A DNA stretch of 43,719 nt from CAYLJJ01 sp964384025 (GTDB lineage: Bacteria > Myxococcota_A > Bradymonadia > UBA7976 > UBA1532), in assembly GCA_964384025.1 (NCBI GenBank), contig CAYLJJ010000057.1, forward strand, positions 1-43,719. The letters are read 5' to 3'. The stretch's first letter is position 1; each line of letters opens with the position of its first letter. This document shows, piece after piece, positions 24,266 through 32,171 of this stretch. Position numbers and translations under genes: made by a program. The notes beneath the pieces were generated by a model. It saw only the letters and a list, made by a program, of their open reading frames with translations. It was not told where the DNA came from and made no database searches.

Positions 24266-24960
24266 CGCTGTTTGAGGAAGAGATAGCCAAGTCCACGTAC
24301 AGTGCGGATGAACCGTGGTTGACGTGGATCGTCACCCAGCTTGCTGCGCAGCCGACTGATGTGAACATCTACCGAACGATCAAAGCTTTCAGCAGCATCC
24401 TTGCCTGCGAGTTCGATGAGCTGCTCTCGAGCCAGGACACGCCCAGCGCGTTCGGCGAGGGCATATAGCAGGGCGAACTCATAGCTGGTCAAGGTTAAGG
24501 TCAAGCCATTCAGATCGGCAGTCCGACTGCCCGGATCAAGCCGCAGCGACCCTCGGCGAAGGCTGGGTCTATGCGGAAGCAGGTGACCCTGAGCGCGTCT
24601 AACAACCGCTCGGATGCGCGCGAGCAGCTCTCGCGGTGAGAAGGGTTTGGGCAGGTAATCATCCGCTCCCAGCTCAAGGCCCATCACCCTATCCACCTCT
24701 TCACCCCGCGCGCTGAGCATGATCACAGGCACATCTGAGCGCTCTCGGAGGGATCGACACAGCTCGATCCCATCGAGGCCAGGGAGCATCAGGTCGAGCA
24801 GGACCACATCGAAGGCGCGTTGCAGCGCGAGGGTGAGGCCAGTCTCCCCATCAGAGGCGACGGTGACTTCGATTTGATGACGCGCCAGATAGGCTCGCAG
24901 CAGATCGGCGAGCCGTGCATCATCTTCAACAAGCAGTGCGTTGAGCGTGGGGGCGTTCAT
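24262..24960 (-). CDS. OmpR/PhoB-family response regulator (CpxR-like)
   Basis: The receiver domain has acidic LVEDDARL, phospho-acceptor Asp in VVLLDLMLPGLDG, conserved MLSARGEEVDRV and the Lys in DDYLPKPFSPREL. The C-terminal winged helix has LTSYEFALLYALAERAGRVLAREQL and RSVDVHISRLRSKLGDD ending with IRTVRGLGYLF. It is 232 residues and overlaps the kinase by 4 nt. It probably controls its own operon and the CpxP-like gene 50 bp upstream. Confidence 0.93.
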   Translation of the reverse strand: MNAPTLNALLVEDDARLADLLRAYLARHQIEVTVASDGETGLTLALQRAFDVVLLDLMLPGLDGIELCRSLRERSDVPVIMLSARGEEVDRVMGLELGADDYLPKPFSPRELLARIRAVVRRAQGHLLPHRPSLRRGSLRLDPGSRTADLNGLTLTLTSYEFALLYALAERAGRVLAREQLIELAGKDAAESFDRSVDVHISRLRSKLGDDPRQPRFIRTVRGLGYLFLKQR

Positions 24961-25010
24961 AAGGGTTTGTCCAGAGTTCGCTGATTCTCCTCGAACAGAC
25001 CCTGACGATA

Positions 25011-25463
25011 TCAGCGTGTGTGATGAGACTCGATGATCTTAAGCAGCTCAACTCGCTGTTCAGCCTCAAGGGTTTCATGAACCTGGAAGGCTGCATCAGC
25101 TGCTGCGTAGGCCACCCGCCGTGCAGCCTCAATGCGAGCATCGATCAGGGTGCGCACCGCCTCTTTATCGGGGCTCTCGGTACGAAAGGCGTTGATGAAG
25201 GCCTGGCGGCTCGCCTCGCGATCACCAAACTCGGCGCTGACCTTTTCAAAGAGAGCATCAGCGAGCGACTGAACGCGCTCCTTCTGAGCATCGCTGGCCT
25301 TGACCTCATCAAGTGCATCGTCGATCCGCCACTCGATGAACTTCTTCATATGGTTCATCTTCCTGCCGGAGTGGAAGCCTGACCAGCCTGCGAAGGCGAT
25401 GCCTGCTCCGCCGAGGCTAAACAGCGTGATCAGCGCAATGATGATGTAAGTGCGACTCTTCAT
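25011..25463 (-). CDS. Periplasmic Spy/CpxP-like protein
   Basis: ATG 25463 is preferred because AAGGAG lies just upstream. The 150-residue product has a signal-anchor-like N-terminus (YIIIALITLFSLGGAGIAFA) and an all-helical mature part: RIDDALDEVKASDAQKERV, FGDREASRQAFINAF, EAVRTLIDARIEAARRVAYAAADAAFQVHETLEAEQRVELLKIIESHH. This layout, with a T/AxEQR-like motif and terminal His pair, resembles CpxP/Spy/heavy-metal-resistance proteins. Upstream of a CpxR/CpxA-like pair it is a likely negative regulator or metal/misfolded-protein sensor; this part is inferred. Confidence 0.75.
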   Translation of the reverse strand: MKSRTYIIIALITLFSLGGAGIAFAGWSGFHSGRKMNHMKKFIEWRIDDALDEVKASDAQKERVQSLADALFEKVSAEFGDREASRQAFINAFRTESPDKEAVRTLIDARIEAARRVAYAAADAAFQVHETLEAEQRVELLKIIESHHTR

Positions 25464-25541
25464 CTCGGGCTCCTTTGGGAGAGGTCTCCTTTGGCGTGTT
25501 ACCAATATGATGCGTTCAGTTGAAGCAGGTATGTACTGAGT

Positions 25542-26339
25542 GTGAAGAAACGTTGCGCTGCAAAATCTTGGACCGATTGGAAGATCTTAGAGCTTTGCTT
25601 TGGAAGAGAGCTGCTGTTTTTTTTGAGGCTATCCCTTTCTGAACCACCAGACTATACAACCGTGGAGCGCTTTAAGCGCCTGCTGATGGAGGGCTCCCTG
25701 TTGAGTTTTAAAAAGCATCTGCTCCTCTATGTTCTGGGTGCTTTGCTCCTTTTTCTCCTTAACGCCGTCCCCATACGCTTTGATTTGGATCGCGCCAGCG
25801 CGGTGATCTGGTTCCCCTATCCCCTGATCGTTTGGGGGTTTGCCTTGGTTTGGTATGGCCTCTCCTCTTACGGGCGACCGAAACAGCTTAAACAGAGGAG
25901 GCTCCCAACCCTCTCTCCCGAGGCTCAGCTTCAGATGGACCGCTGTACGCAGGATCTGAGAGCCCTTCGCCAGGATCCCCCCAAGACAGAGGGTCTACAG
26001 TGGAACTTTGAGTTGAGTTTGGAGCGCAGCCTGGAGCAGATTGAGGCCTTGCTGCTTCGACTGGATCGTGTGAACGAAACTTTAGAGAGGGGACCCTCTC
26101 CAAGCGCGACTCCCGGCGAGCAGGCCCTGTTTTTGAAACTGCTTCAAAGTCGAACACGACTGGAGAAACGCCTTGAACAGATTCAGGCAGCGCTTCGAAG
26201 TCTTCGTTTGAAGGCGCTTTTGCTCTCCAGTAGAGAGGGAGCTGAAGAGGAGCCAGAGTTAGAGAGCGCCTTGGAGCTTGTGGAGGGGGAGCTGAGCGCA
26301 GCCCTGGAGCTGGAGGCGCTCCTCAGAGAGCAAAATTGA
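25542..26339 (+). CDS. 2TM-domain protein with charged C-terminal helices
   Basis: About residues 53-105 match the 2TM domain pattern: F-KKHLLLYVLGALLLFLLNAV, then VIWFPYPLIVWGFALVWYGLSSYG. The remaining 140 residues are charged and helical, probably coiled coil (EKRLEQIQAALRSLRL, ELESALELVEGELSAALELEALL). The start is uncertain: GTG 25542 gives 265 residues, but an ATG at 25683 would give a shorter form. It overlaps the following pyruvate-kinase-like gene region, suggesting co-transcription. The role is unknown. Confidence 0.6.
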   Translation: MKKRCAAKSWTDWKILELCFGRELLFFLRLSLSEPPDYTTVERFKRLLMEGSLLSFKKHLLLYVLGALLLFLLNAVPIRFDLDRASAVIWFPYPLIVWGFALVWYGLSSYGRPKQLKQRRLPTLSPEAQLQMDRCTQDLRALRQDPPKTEGLQWNFELSLERSLEQIEALLLRLDRVNETLERGPSPSATPGEQALFLKLLQSRTRLEKRLEQIQAALRSLRLKALLLSSREGAEEEPELESALELVEGELSAALELEALLREQN

Positions 26340-26359
26340 TCTACAACCAAGACGCAGAA

Positions 26360-27349
26360 ATGAGAGAGATGAGCCGCTTTCAGATCACGATGAGCCTGGG
26401 ACCCGCCAGCGCTGAGCCGAACGTGATTGGCAGACTCCTTCAGAGCGCGGATCGCTTCCGCCTGAACGGCTCACACCTCAGCCTGGGGGCGCTTCAAAGT
26501 TGGTTGGAGCGCCTCAGGCAGATCTTTCAGGAGGAGGGGCGCACAATCCCCCTCTTACTGGACCTACAGGGCGCCAAGATGCGCATCGGGGAGTACCCCC
26601 AAGTTGAACAAACCCCCTTAGAACTCGAGCTGTGCCTCTCCGCGATCTCTAAAGAGCCTGGAGTGGTCCCGGTTCCTCATCCAGAGCTGTTTGAAGCCCT
26701 AAAACCGGGAGAGCTGCTCTACCTCAATGATGCTCGAGTTCAAGCACGAGTCCTGGAGATCTCCAAAGAGCGAGCGCTCCTTAAAGTTGAGCGACAGGGG
26801 CCGCTCAGCAGTCGTAAGGGGATCAACCGTCCCAGACACCCGATTGGGCGCAGGCAGCTTTTGGAGCGAGATCGACAACAGATCGCGATCTGTGCGACCT
26901 CCTCTCTAGAGTTTCAGTTTGCCTACTCCTTTGTTCACGGTGGAGATGAGGCTGCCCTTCTTCGGACCTACACAGATCAACCTCTCATCGCCAAAATCGA
27001 GCGCCCTGAGGCGATCTCCTCTCTGGCTGAGATCGACGCCGCCTTCGATGAGCTTTGGCTCTGCCGAGGAGATATGGGGGCTCAAGCGGGGATCTTCGCT
27101 CTACCTGCCATTCAGGCTCAGCTCCAGACCCTGATCCCCCAACTTCAACACCCTGTGCATTTGGCTGGGCAGGTTTTAGAGCATATGATTTCAGCCCCTG
27201 AACCCACTCGCTCTGAGGTTGTGCATCTCTATAATCTGTTGAAGGGAGGTTGGGGAGGGATCGTGCTCTCAGATGAGACCGCGGTAGGCTCACAGCTTGA
27301 ACCCCTTTGCCTGTTTTTAGACCAATTCAGAGACTTCCTTGAGGAGTAG
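26360..27349 (+). CDS. Truncated pyruvate kinase homologue
   Basis: The protein aligns with the catalytic part of pyruvate kinase: ITMSLGPAS, RLNGSH, LLLDLQGAKMRIGEYP, LLYLNDARV in the B domain, SSRKGINRPRH, the active-site Lys in LIAKIERPEA, RGDMGAQ, then PTRSEVVHLYNLLKGGWGGIVLSDETAVGS. It stops at about 330 residues, where enzymes of about 470 residues continue into the allosteric C domain, and the barrel is compact. Key residues Arg, Asn and Lys remain, so activity is possible but not assured. Start options are 26336 (TTG), 26360 and 26369 (ATG). It follows the 2TM gene directly. Confidence 0.8.
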   Translation: MREMSRFQITMSLGPASAEPNVIGRLLQSADRFRLNGSHLSLGALQSWLERLRQIFQEEGRTIPLLLDLQGAKMRIGEYPQVEQTPLELELCLSAISKEPGVVPVPHPELFEALKPGELLYLNDARVQARVLEISKERALLKVERQGPLSSRKGINRPRHPIGRRQLLERDRQQIAICATSSLEFQFAYSFVHGGDEAALLRTYTDQPLIAKIERPEAISSLAEIDAAFDELWLCRGDMGAQAGIFALPAIQAQLQTLIPQLQHPVHLAGQVLEHMISAPEPTRSEVVHLYNLLKGGWGGIVLSDETAVGSQLEPLCLFLDQFRDFLEE

Positions 27350-27428
27350 AGAGGGGATCTAAGCCATTTTCTTGCTGGATCTCAAAACCTGACCTAGATG
27401 TAGGTGAGCATCAAGAGAGAGGAGAAGG

Positions 27429-27782
27429 ATGGCTTATACTGGACCCAACCGGAGGCGCAACACCCTCTATATCACCCACAACACGGAGTACCATGTTCAT
27501 GATCAGCGCTGCGTCGGCGTACGGGATCTTTGGAGCGGTACATGGCAAGAGGAGCATCCCGCCCTAGGGCGACAGCTCTTCGGCGCCGTTCGGCCCTCTC
27601 TGCGGGGCCTTGAACCCCTGGGAGAGCCCTCAGTAGATAACCTCCTCTGGTTTGAGAATGGAGAGAGTGACATCCTCACCAGCCGCTTGACCGCCGTAGA
27701 GCGCCCTCCCAAGGCGCTCCTTGATCGTTATGCTCCTTCAAGAGATCTACAGTGCTCTGGCTCTTTGCTCCCCTCCTCCTAA
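27429..27782 (+). CDS. Hypothetical protein, 117 residues
   Basis: A strong AGGAGAAGG ribosome site precedes the ATG, and the C-terminus overlaps the next gene by 31 nt, which supports a real gene. The N-terminus is polar (MAYTGPNRRRNTLYITHNTEYHVHD), followed by VGVRDLWSGTW and the weakly hydrophobic DNLLWFENGESDILTSRLTAV. No signal peptide, membrane segment or familiar domain was recognised. Confidence 0.6.
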   Translation: MAYTGPNRRRNTLYITHNTEYHVHDQRCVGVRDLWSGTWQEEHPALGRQLFGAVRPSLRGLEPLGEPSVDNLLWFENGESDILTSRLTAVERPPKALLDRYAPSRDLQCSGSLLPSS

Positions 27783-28351
27783 GCGCAGATCTCGATGGGG
27801 ATGGTCGAGAAGAGCGCCTAGAGTGGCACCACCACCCAGGAGAGAGACGGGGCGCAGATCGAAGCTTCCTCAGGCTTCCACGCCCTCAAGGTGATCTGAT
27901 CAGCCCTGTTTATCGCGCTTTCCAAGCAGGGCTGGCTGATCTGGATGAAGATGGTCGAGTGGAGATCATTTTGGGGGTCTGGAGTCAGGTCCCTCGCCAT
28001 GCGGAGCCTGAGCCTCATCGGGCGGTCTGGGTGTTGGGGCTGAGGGCCGAGGGCTTTAGAGAGCTATGGCGAGGCAGCGCGCTGGCGAACTCTTTAGAGG
28101 CTTTTCAGCTCTGGAGAAACCCCCAGGCTGTTTGGCTCTTGAGCTTAGAGCGGAGCGCTGGCCTCTGTATCAGCCGGATCTATCGCTGGACCGGCTTTGG
28201 CTTCGCTGCAAAGGCGCGGCGGCGAGGGTGTCGAAGCTTTGCTCCCTGTCCCCCTGGGTTTGAGGCCCCCTGTCTCAGAGAGGAGGGGCTTCTAAAGCAG
28301 CCCCTCTTTGAGGGAGGTCGCTTGGAGTTTCAGCCCCTCGGGACAGATTGA
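27752..28351 (+). CDS. Exported protein with FG-GAP/VCBS-like calcium motifs
   Basis: The GTG start follows an AGAGA stretch and gives MLWLFAPLLLSA, a minimal signal peptide. Directly after it are DLDGDGREE and, about 50 residues later, DLDEDGRVEIILG, the typical Ca-binding Asp pattern of FG-GAP/VCBS propeller blades. Four Cys in RRGCRSFAPCPPG and EAPCLREE could form disulphides. Only 199 residues are present, so it is a short propeller fragment or a separate small fold. It is translationally coupled to the gene before it. Function is unknown. Confidence 0.6.
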   Translation: MLWLFAPLLLSADLDGDGREERLEWHHHPGERRGADRSFLRLPRPQGDLISPVYRAFQAGLADLDEDGRVEIILGVWSQVPRHAEPEPHRAVWVLGLRAEGFRELWRGSALANSLEAFQLWRNPQAVWLLSLERSAGLCISRIYRWTGFGFAAKARRRGCRSFAPCPPGFEAPCLREEGLLKQPLFEGGRLEFQPLGTD

Positions 28352-28417
28352 TGGATTGCGCTGAAAATCCAGCTGCCCTATGGTCCCCAACACATCTTTC
28401 CACAGGAGATCTTTCAG

Positions 28418-28942
28418 ATGCCTCGCTTCTTTACCCCTGCTCCCATCAATGTTCCTGGAGAGGGCGACCTCTATGTCGAGATCAAGACCCGCCTGGGCCA
28501 GATCCGTGGTCGTCTCTTCGAGCATCAGGCCCCAAAGACCGTAGCCAACTTTGTTAACTTGGCGATGGGCGTGACTACGGGGAAGCCTTTTTATAATGGC
28601 CTTATCTTCCACCGTGTGATCCCTCAATTTATGGTCCAAGCGGGTTGCCCCCAAGGGGTTGGGACTGGGGGACCTGGCTATAAGATCCAGGATGAGTTTC
28701 ACCCTGAGCTGCGCCATAACCGCCCTGGCATCTTCAGCATGGCCAACGCAGGCCCCAATACCGGCGGCAGCCAGTTCTTTATCACCGAGGTGCCCACCCA
28801 CTGGCTGGACAATAAGCACGCCGTCTTCGGTGAGGTGGTTGAGGGCATCGAGGTGTTGCAGATGATCACTCAGGAGCCTCGGGATCGTCGGGACCGTCCC
28901 CACACCCCCGTGACCATGGAGATGCGCATCTATCGCGCCTAA
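28418..28942 (+). CDS. Cyclophilin-type peptidyl-prolyl cis-trans isomerase
   Basis: The 174-residue protein has all cyclophilin landmarks: APKTVANFVNLA, FYNGLIFHRVIPQFMVQAGCPQGVGTGGPGYKI, FSMANAGPNTGGSQFFITEVPTHWLDNKHAVFGEVVEG. Catalytic Arg (FHRV), Phe and Gln (FMVQ) and His (KHAVFG) are present. No signal peptide is visible, so it is cytoplasmic. A GGAG site precedes the ATG. Confidence 0.93.
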   Translation: MPRFFTPAPINVPGEGDLYVEIKTRLGQIRGRLFEHQAPKTVANFVNLAMGVTTGKPFYNGLIFHRVIPQFMVQAGCPQGVGTGGPGYKIQDEFHPELRHNRPGIFSMANAGPNTGGSQFFITEVPTHWLDNKHAVFGEVVEGIEVLQMITQEPRDRRDRPHTPVTMEMRIYRA

Positions 28943-28971
28943 GGCCCCATTGAGGATCACCAGCTTCTGAG

Positions 28972-30801
28972 TCAGCCTCCCAGGCCCAAGACCTCCCGAC
29001 ACCATCTCAGCTCTAAGATCCGGCTTCGAAAGCAGATCGCCTCAGGATCAGCCTCTTGGAGTGCTCGCCACTCCTTCTCCTCAAGCTGCTCGGTCTCGAT
29101 CAGCGCTGAGACCGGTGTTCCCAGAGCCTCCAGATTTTGAAGCGCCTCTGTGCTGGACATCCGGCGAAAGATCGGCAGCTCGTAGGAGAGCAGCTCCAGC
29201 TCGTCGGGGCCAAAGCTGTTTCGCCTTGGGAGAATCAGGCAGAGGCGCCGCGCTGCGTCCTCTCCCCGATGATTCAAGCGGCGACTGTTGTAGTGCTGAG
29301 GAGCTGCTTTAAAGATCCCTCGGATGAGGTCAAGGAGATCCAGAGGGAAGGGCTGCTGGGGGGCCAGGACCACATCTAAGCTGCAGTAAGGGTCGATGCT
29401 GAGGCGGGCCTCTAGAGCGGCCCGGAGGCGTCGTCGCTGGCTGAAGAGTTCCTCTGCTTCTAACCAGAGAGTGCAGTGCGCCGCGCCCGGTTGAGGGGCC
29501 AGGAGGGGCTCATCAAGGTTGAGATGGAAGCTGTCTAAGCGTTGAGGATCTGAGGCGACCAAATGGGGCCTAAGAGACTCATCCAGGCGCTGATCTAGGA
29601 TCTGTTCACCCTCCAGGAGCAACCCTGCGATCTCCTCCTCATCAAGCAGCGCTGTTCCTTGAATCTGATAGGGAGGGCGTCTCTGATAGCGCAGCTTGGA
29701 GCGGGCTCTAAGGGCGGTCCCAGGCAAGACAGAGAGGGGAAAGATCTGTGCCTCCTCTGCCAAATCATGCCTCAGGAGAGCCTCAAAGCCTCTTCGAATA
29801 TCATCAGCGCTGTCTCCAGGCAGGCCGATGATCAGATCCACCAGGAGATTGAGCCCCAGAGCCTTGAGCCGTTGGGCGCTCCGCAGGACCTTGTGAGGAT
29901 CTCCCCCCCGCTTAATCCCCGCCAGGGTGCGAGGGTTGATCGACTGAAGACCCAGCTCTAGGCGATCAAAGCCCGCCTCTTTTAGAGCCAGGGCCTGTTG
30001 CGGGCTGAGGCTCTCTCCACGAACCTCAGCGAAACCGGAGCGCATCCACCCCTTGAGGTGCTGAAGCAGGAGATCAAACTCTGGGCGATGATTGAAACTG
30101 GGATCCAGAAAGACCAGCTCCTCAGCGCCCTGCTCTTGGAGGTGAACGAGCAAGAGTTCTAGATCTTCCATCGGGAGCGTACGCAGCCCTGGGCTGCTCC
30201 GAGGATAGAAGCAGTATTCGCAGCGGGAGCGACAGCCTCGTACCGTCTCGATATAGGCGGTGCTTTCTACGGAGAGCTGTCCGCTGAGATAGGGAGAGGG
30301 AGGTAGATCCCCCTTGGGTTGGACAGGAGGGAACGGTAGAGAGCCTGGGAGGATCAAACCTGGAACGGGTTCAGGCTCTAAGCCCTTCAGGAGCCGCGCC
30401 ATCAGCTGAGGCAGGCTCCCCTCTGCTTCTCCCTGAAGGGCCAGATCCCAGCCCCGCTTCTTCAGGAGCCAAGAGCCTGGGGCCAACTCTGGGCCACCCA
30501 GGATGATCTGAGTATGAGGGGAGCGGCGCTGAACTTCTTGGGCCAGATGGAGACTGCGCTCTGCGTTCCAAAGATAGAGGGAGAGGCCCAGAAAGTCTGG
30601 CTCAGAGCGGGCCAGACGCTCAGCGAGTTGCCGATCTCCCTCCTGATCAACATAGGAGCCACAGAGGATCTCTGTTTGGAGATGATCTTGGAGAGGGCTG
30701 AGGGCTTCTGCTAGGTAGCCTGCTGCGAGAGGCAGGTTGCCTGTTGCTGCCAAGGCCGCCGGAGGTGGAACGGGGAGTTGGAGAAGCTTAAGGCTCTTCA
30801 C
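28972..30801 (-). CDS. B12-binding-domain radical SAM protein
   Basis: About residues 40-130 form a B12-binding-like Rossmann region (DFLGLSLYLWNAERSLHL, TQIILGGPELAPGS). The radical SAM core follows, with the 4Fe-4S ligands Cys190, Cys194 and Cys197 in GCRSRCEYC, then FLDPSFNHRPEFDLLL and LNLLVDLIIGLPGDS. The long C-terminus (about 350-609) is unlike common members. The classic DxHxxG cobalamin motif is not seen, so B12 binding is uncertain. It may methylate or otherwise modify an unknown substrate. The start is GTG; the CMD gene stop is 12 nt upstream, so it belongs to the FeoA-CMD unit. Confidence 0.82.
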   Translation of the reverse strand: MKSLKLLQLPVPPPAALAATGNLPLAAGYLAEALSPLQDHLQTEILCGSYVDQEGDRQLAERLARSEPDFLGLSLYLWNAERSLHLAQEVQRRSPHTQIILGGPELAPGSWLLKKRGWDLALQGEAEGSLPQLMARLLKGLEPEPVPGLILPGSLPFPPVQPKGDLPPSPYLSGQLSVESTAYIETVRGCRSRCEYCFYPRSSPGLRTLPMEDLELLLVHLQEQGAEELVFLDPSFNHRPEFDLLLQHLKGWMRSGFAEVRGESLSPQQALALKEAGFDRLELGLQSINPRTLAGIKRGGDPHKVLRSAQRLKALGLNLLVDLIIGLPGDSADDIRRGFEALLRHDLAEEAQIFPLSVLPGTALRARSKLRYQRRPPYQIQGTALLDEEEIAGLLLEGEQILDQRLDESLRPHLVASDPQRLDSFHLNLDEPLLAPQPGAAHCTLWLEAEELFSQRRRLRAALEARLSIDPYCSLDVVLAPQQPFPLDLLDLIRGIFKAAPQHYNSRRLNHRGEDAARRLCLILPRRNSFGPDELELLSYELPIFRRMSSTEALQNLEALGTPVSALIETEQLEEKEWRALQEADPEAICFRSRILELRWCREVLGLGG

Positions 30802-30813
30802 GCCAACCTGCGA

Positions 30814-31125
30814 CTAGATGAGCCCGCAGTTGGCCTTCTCGGTGACCTCTCGGATCAGCGCGTGGAGCCGCACGGCGTTGGGCAAACCGATCGCCCCAGC
30901 ACAAAGGACCACGAGCTGATCAAACTCCTCCTCAGTTACCCCCGCCGCCAGAGCCTTGCGGATCACGGAGCAGAGCGTCTCCTCCTGCTGAGCACCCATA
31001 GCGAAGGCCAGCTGGATCAAGCGGCGACTCTTGAGTTCTAAAGGACCCTCAACCCCCGCCTCCTGAAGCTGTAACCAAGTCTCTCCCAGTTGAGGGAAGC
31101 GTCGAATAAAACTGGTGTAGGGCAT
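30814..31125 (-). CDS. Carboxymuconolactone-decarboxylase (CMD/AhpD-fold) protein
   Basis: The 103-residue helical protein has the CMD pattern RRLIQLAFAMGAQQEETLCSVIRKALAAGVTEEEFDQLVVLCAGAIGLPNAVR. The AhpD-type C-x-x-C-x3-H triad is missing: the equivalent positions are Gln, Thr and Val, with one shifted Cys. It is therefore probably not a peroxiredoxin reductase. It sits 11 nt after feoA and 12 nt before the radical SAM gene. Confidence 0.75.
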   Translation of the reverse strand: MPYTSFIRRFPQLGETWLQLQEAGVEGPLELKSRRLIQLAFAMGAQQEETLCSVIRKALAAGVTEEEFDQLVVLCAGAIGLPNAVRLHALIREVTEKANCGLI

Positions 31126-31136
31126 ATGATTTCAAC

Positions 31137-31361
31137 TCAGGCTGGTTGAACCGTGATGGCCGAAGCCTCTCTGCGCCGGATGGAGATCCGACTGTGCCGC
31201 AGCTCAAACTCCAGAGGATCTCGAAATAGGGCCACCTTCTTGAGGGTTACGGCGGTGCCTGGGAGAAAACCCAACTCCAGAAGGCGCCGTCTCAGGCTGC
31301 GCTCTCCTCCAACTTGGAGAAGGACAGCTCGCTCAGAGGGTCGAAGATCCGCCAGGGTCAT
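31137..31361 (-). CDS. feoA: FeoA domain protein
   Basis: The 74-residue SH3-like protein shows the FeoA pattern: MTLADLRPSERAVLLQVGGE, RRRLLELGFLPGTAVTLKKVAL, DPLEFELRHSRISIRRREASAITV. FeoA normally assists the ferrous iron transporter FeoB, but no feoB is in the window. AAGGAG lies just upstream of the ATG. A Fur-box-like sequence lies 36 nt upstream. It is the first gene of a unit with the CMD and radical SAM genes. Confidence 0.87.
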   Translation of the reverse strand: MTLADLRPSERAVLLQVGGERSLRRRLLELGFLPGTAVTLKKVALFRDPLEFELRHSRISIRRREASAITVQPA

Positions 31362-31396
31362 CTGCTCTCCTTATGAAGCGTTTAAGCTATTGAGAC

Positions 31397-31411
31397 TGAG
31401 AACTATTGTCA
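31397..31411. promoter_or_regulatory. Fur-box-like palindrome upstream of feoA
   Basis: TGAGAACTATTGTCA matches 11 of 14 defined positions of the 7-1-7 Fur consensus TGATAAT-N-ATTATCA; the 19-bp window 31392-31410 matches 13 of 19 of the classic box. Position fits iron-dependent repression of feoA. Confidence 0.5.
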
Positions 31412-31486
31412 ATAGAGTCTACAAGGAGAAGAGAAGTTACACAAAATGAGCTGACGTTCAGGAGCCACCTGAGATATCCTCTCCAA

Positions 31487-32116
31487 ATGCGATTTTTCTC
31501 TCTTGTCTTGCTCTCCCTCTCTTTGTTGGCCTGTGAATCTGAACTTGAGCCGGTCCTCTTTGAAGAGGGCGACGGTTCTGCTCATGGAGGCGAAGGGGGT
31601 ACATCAGCTGGGGATGGAGGTGGAGGTACTGCGGGCAGCGGCGCAGGTGGAGCTGTCGAGCCCGGGTCAGATGGAGGCGCCGCTCATCCCTCTGAAGCAG
31701 CCTGGATAGGCGTTCAAGATATGACCGAGGGTTTGGCTTTGGATGCCTTTGGGGGCTGTGAGATCGACGCCGTTGAGTGGAGCTGCTCCGATGAGCGGGG
31801 GAGCGGCTTTGCTTTAGAGGCGCAGGGTATCCAACGCAATGGTGCTGAGGAGCACCCTGTTGAACCCAGCTTAGGCGCCCCTGATGGCCCCTGTGATGAC
31901 CACTTAGAAGAGTGTACGGTTCCCTTGGGCCTCTCTGGGTGGTTGGCCTTTCGTACCGCAGCGAAAGATCTCTCAGGTTGCGAGATCACCATCCATGAAC
32001 ATGAAGACCAAGCGGTCAATAAGTACAGCGTCTATCGCTGCTCTGGCCCTAACCTCGATCCAGACTGCCGCCCTGTTTACCAGAGCAACGACGGCCCCTC
32101 CAACGGCAGTTTCTAA
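31487..32116 (+). CDS. Lipoprotein with Gly-rich linker
   Basis: ATG 31487 gives a clean lipoprotein signal (MRFFSLVLLSLSLLAC). A Gly/Ala-rich linker (about residues 28-70) precedes a Cys-containing domain with DAFGGCEIDAVEWSCSDERG, CDDHLEEC, SGCEITIHEHEDQ and YRCSGPNLDPDC, probably disulphide-bonded. No family recognised. It lies divergent from feoA and upstream of the pseudopilin gene. Confidence 0.7.
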   Translation: MRFFSLVLLSLSLLACESELEPVLFEEGDGSAHGGEGGTSAGDGGGGTAGSGAGGAVEPGSDGGAAHPSEAAWIGVQDMTEGLALDAFGGCEIDAVEWSCSDERGSGFALEAQGIQRNGAEEHPVEPSLGAPDGPCDDHLEECTVPLGLSGWLAFRTAAKDLSGCEITIHEHEDQAVNKYSVYRCSGPNLDPDCRPVYQSNDGPSNGSF

Positions 32117-32171
32117 AAGCAACCGCTTCTGCGATAGACTCTCAGCCTCGGTTTTCAGGCGGAGGAGCTGA

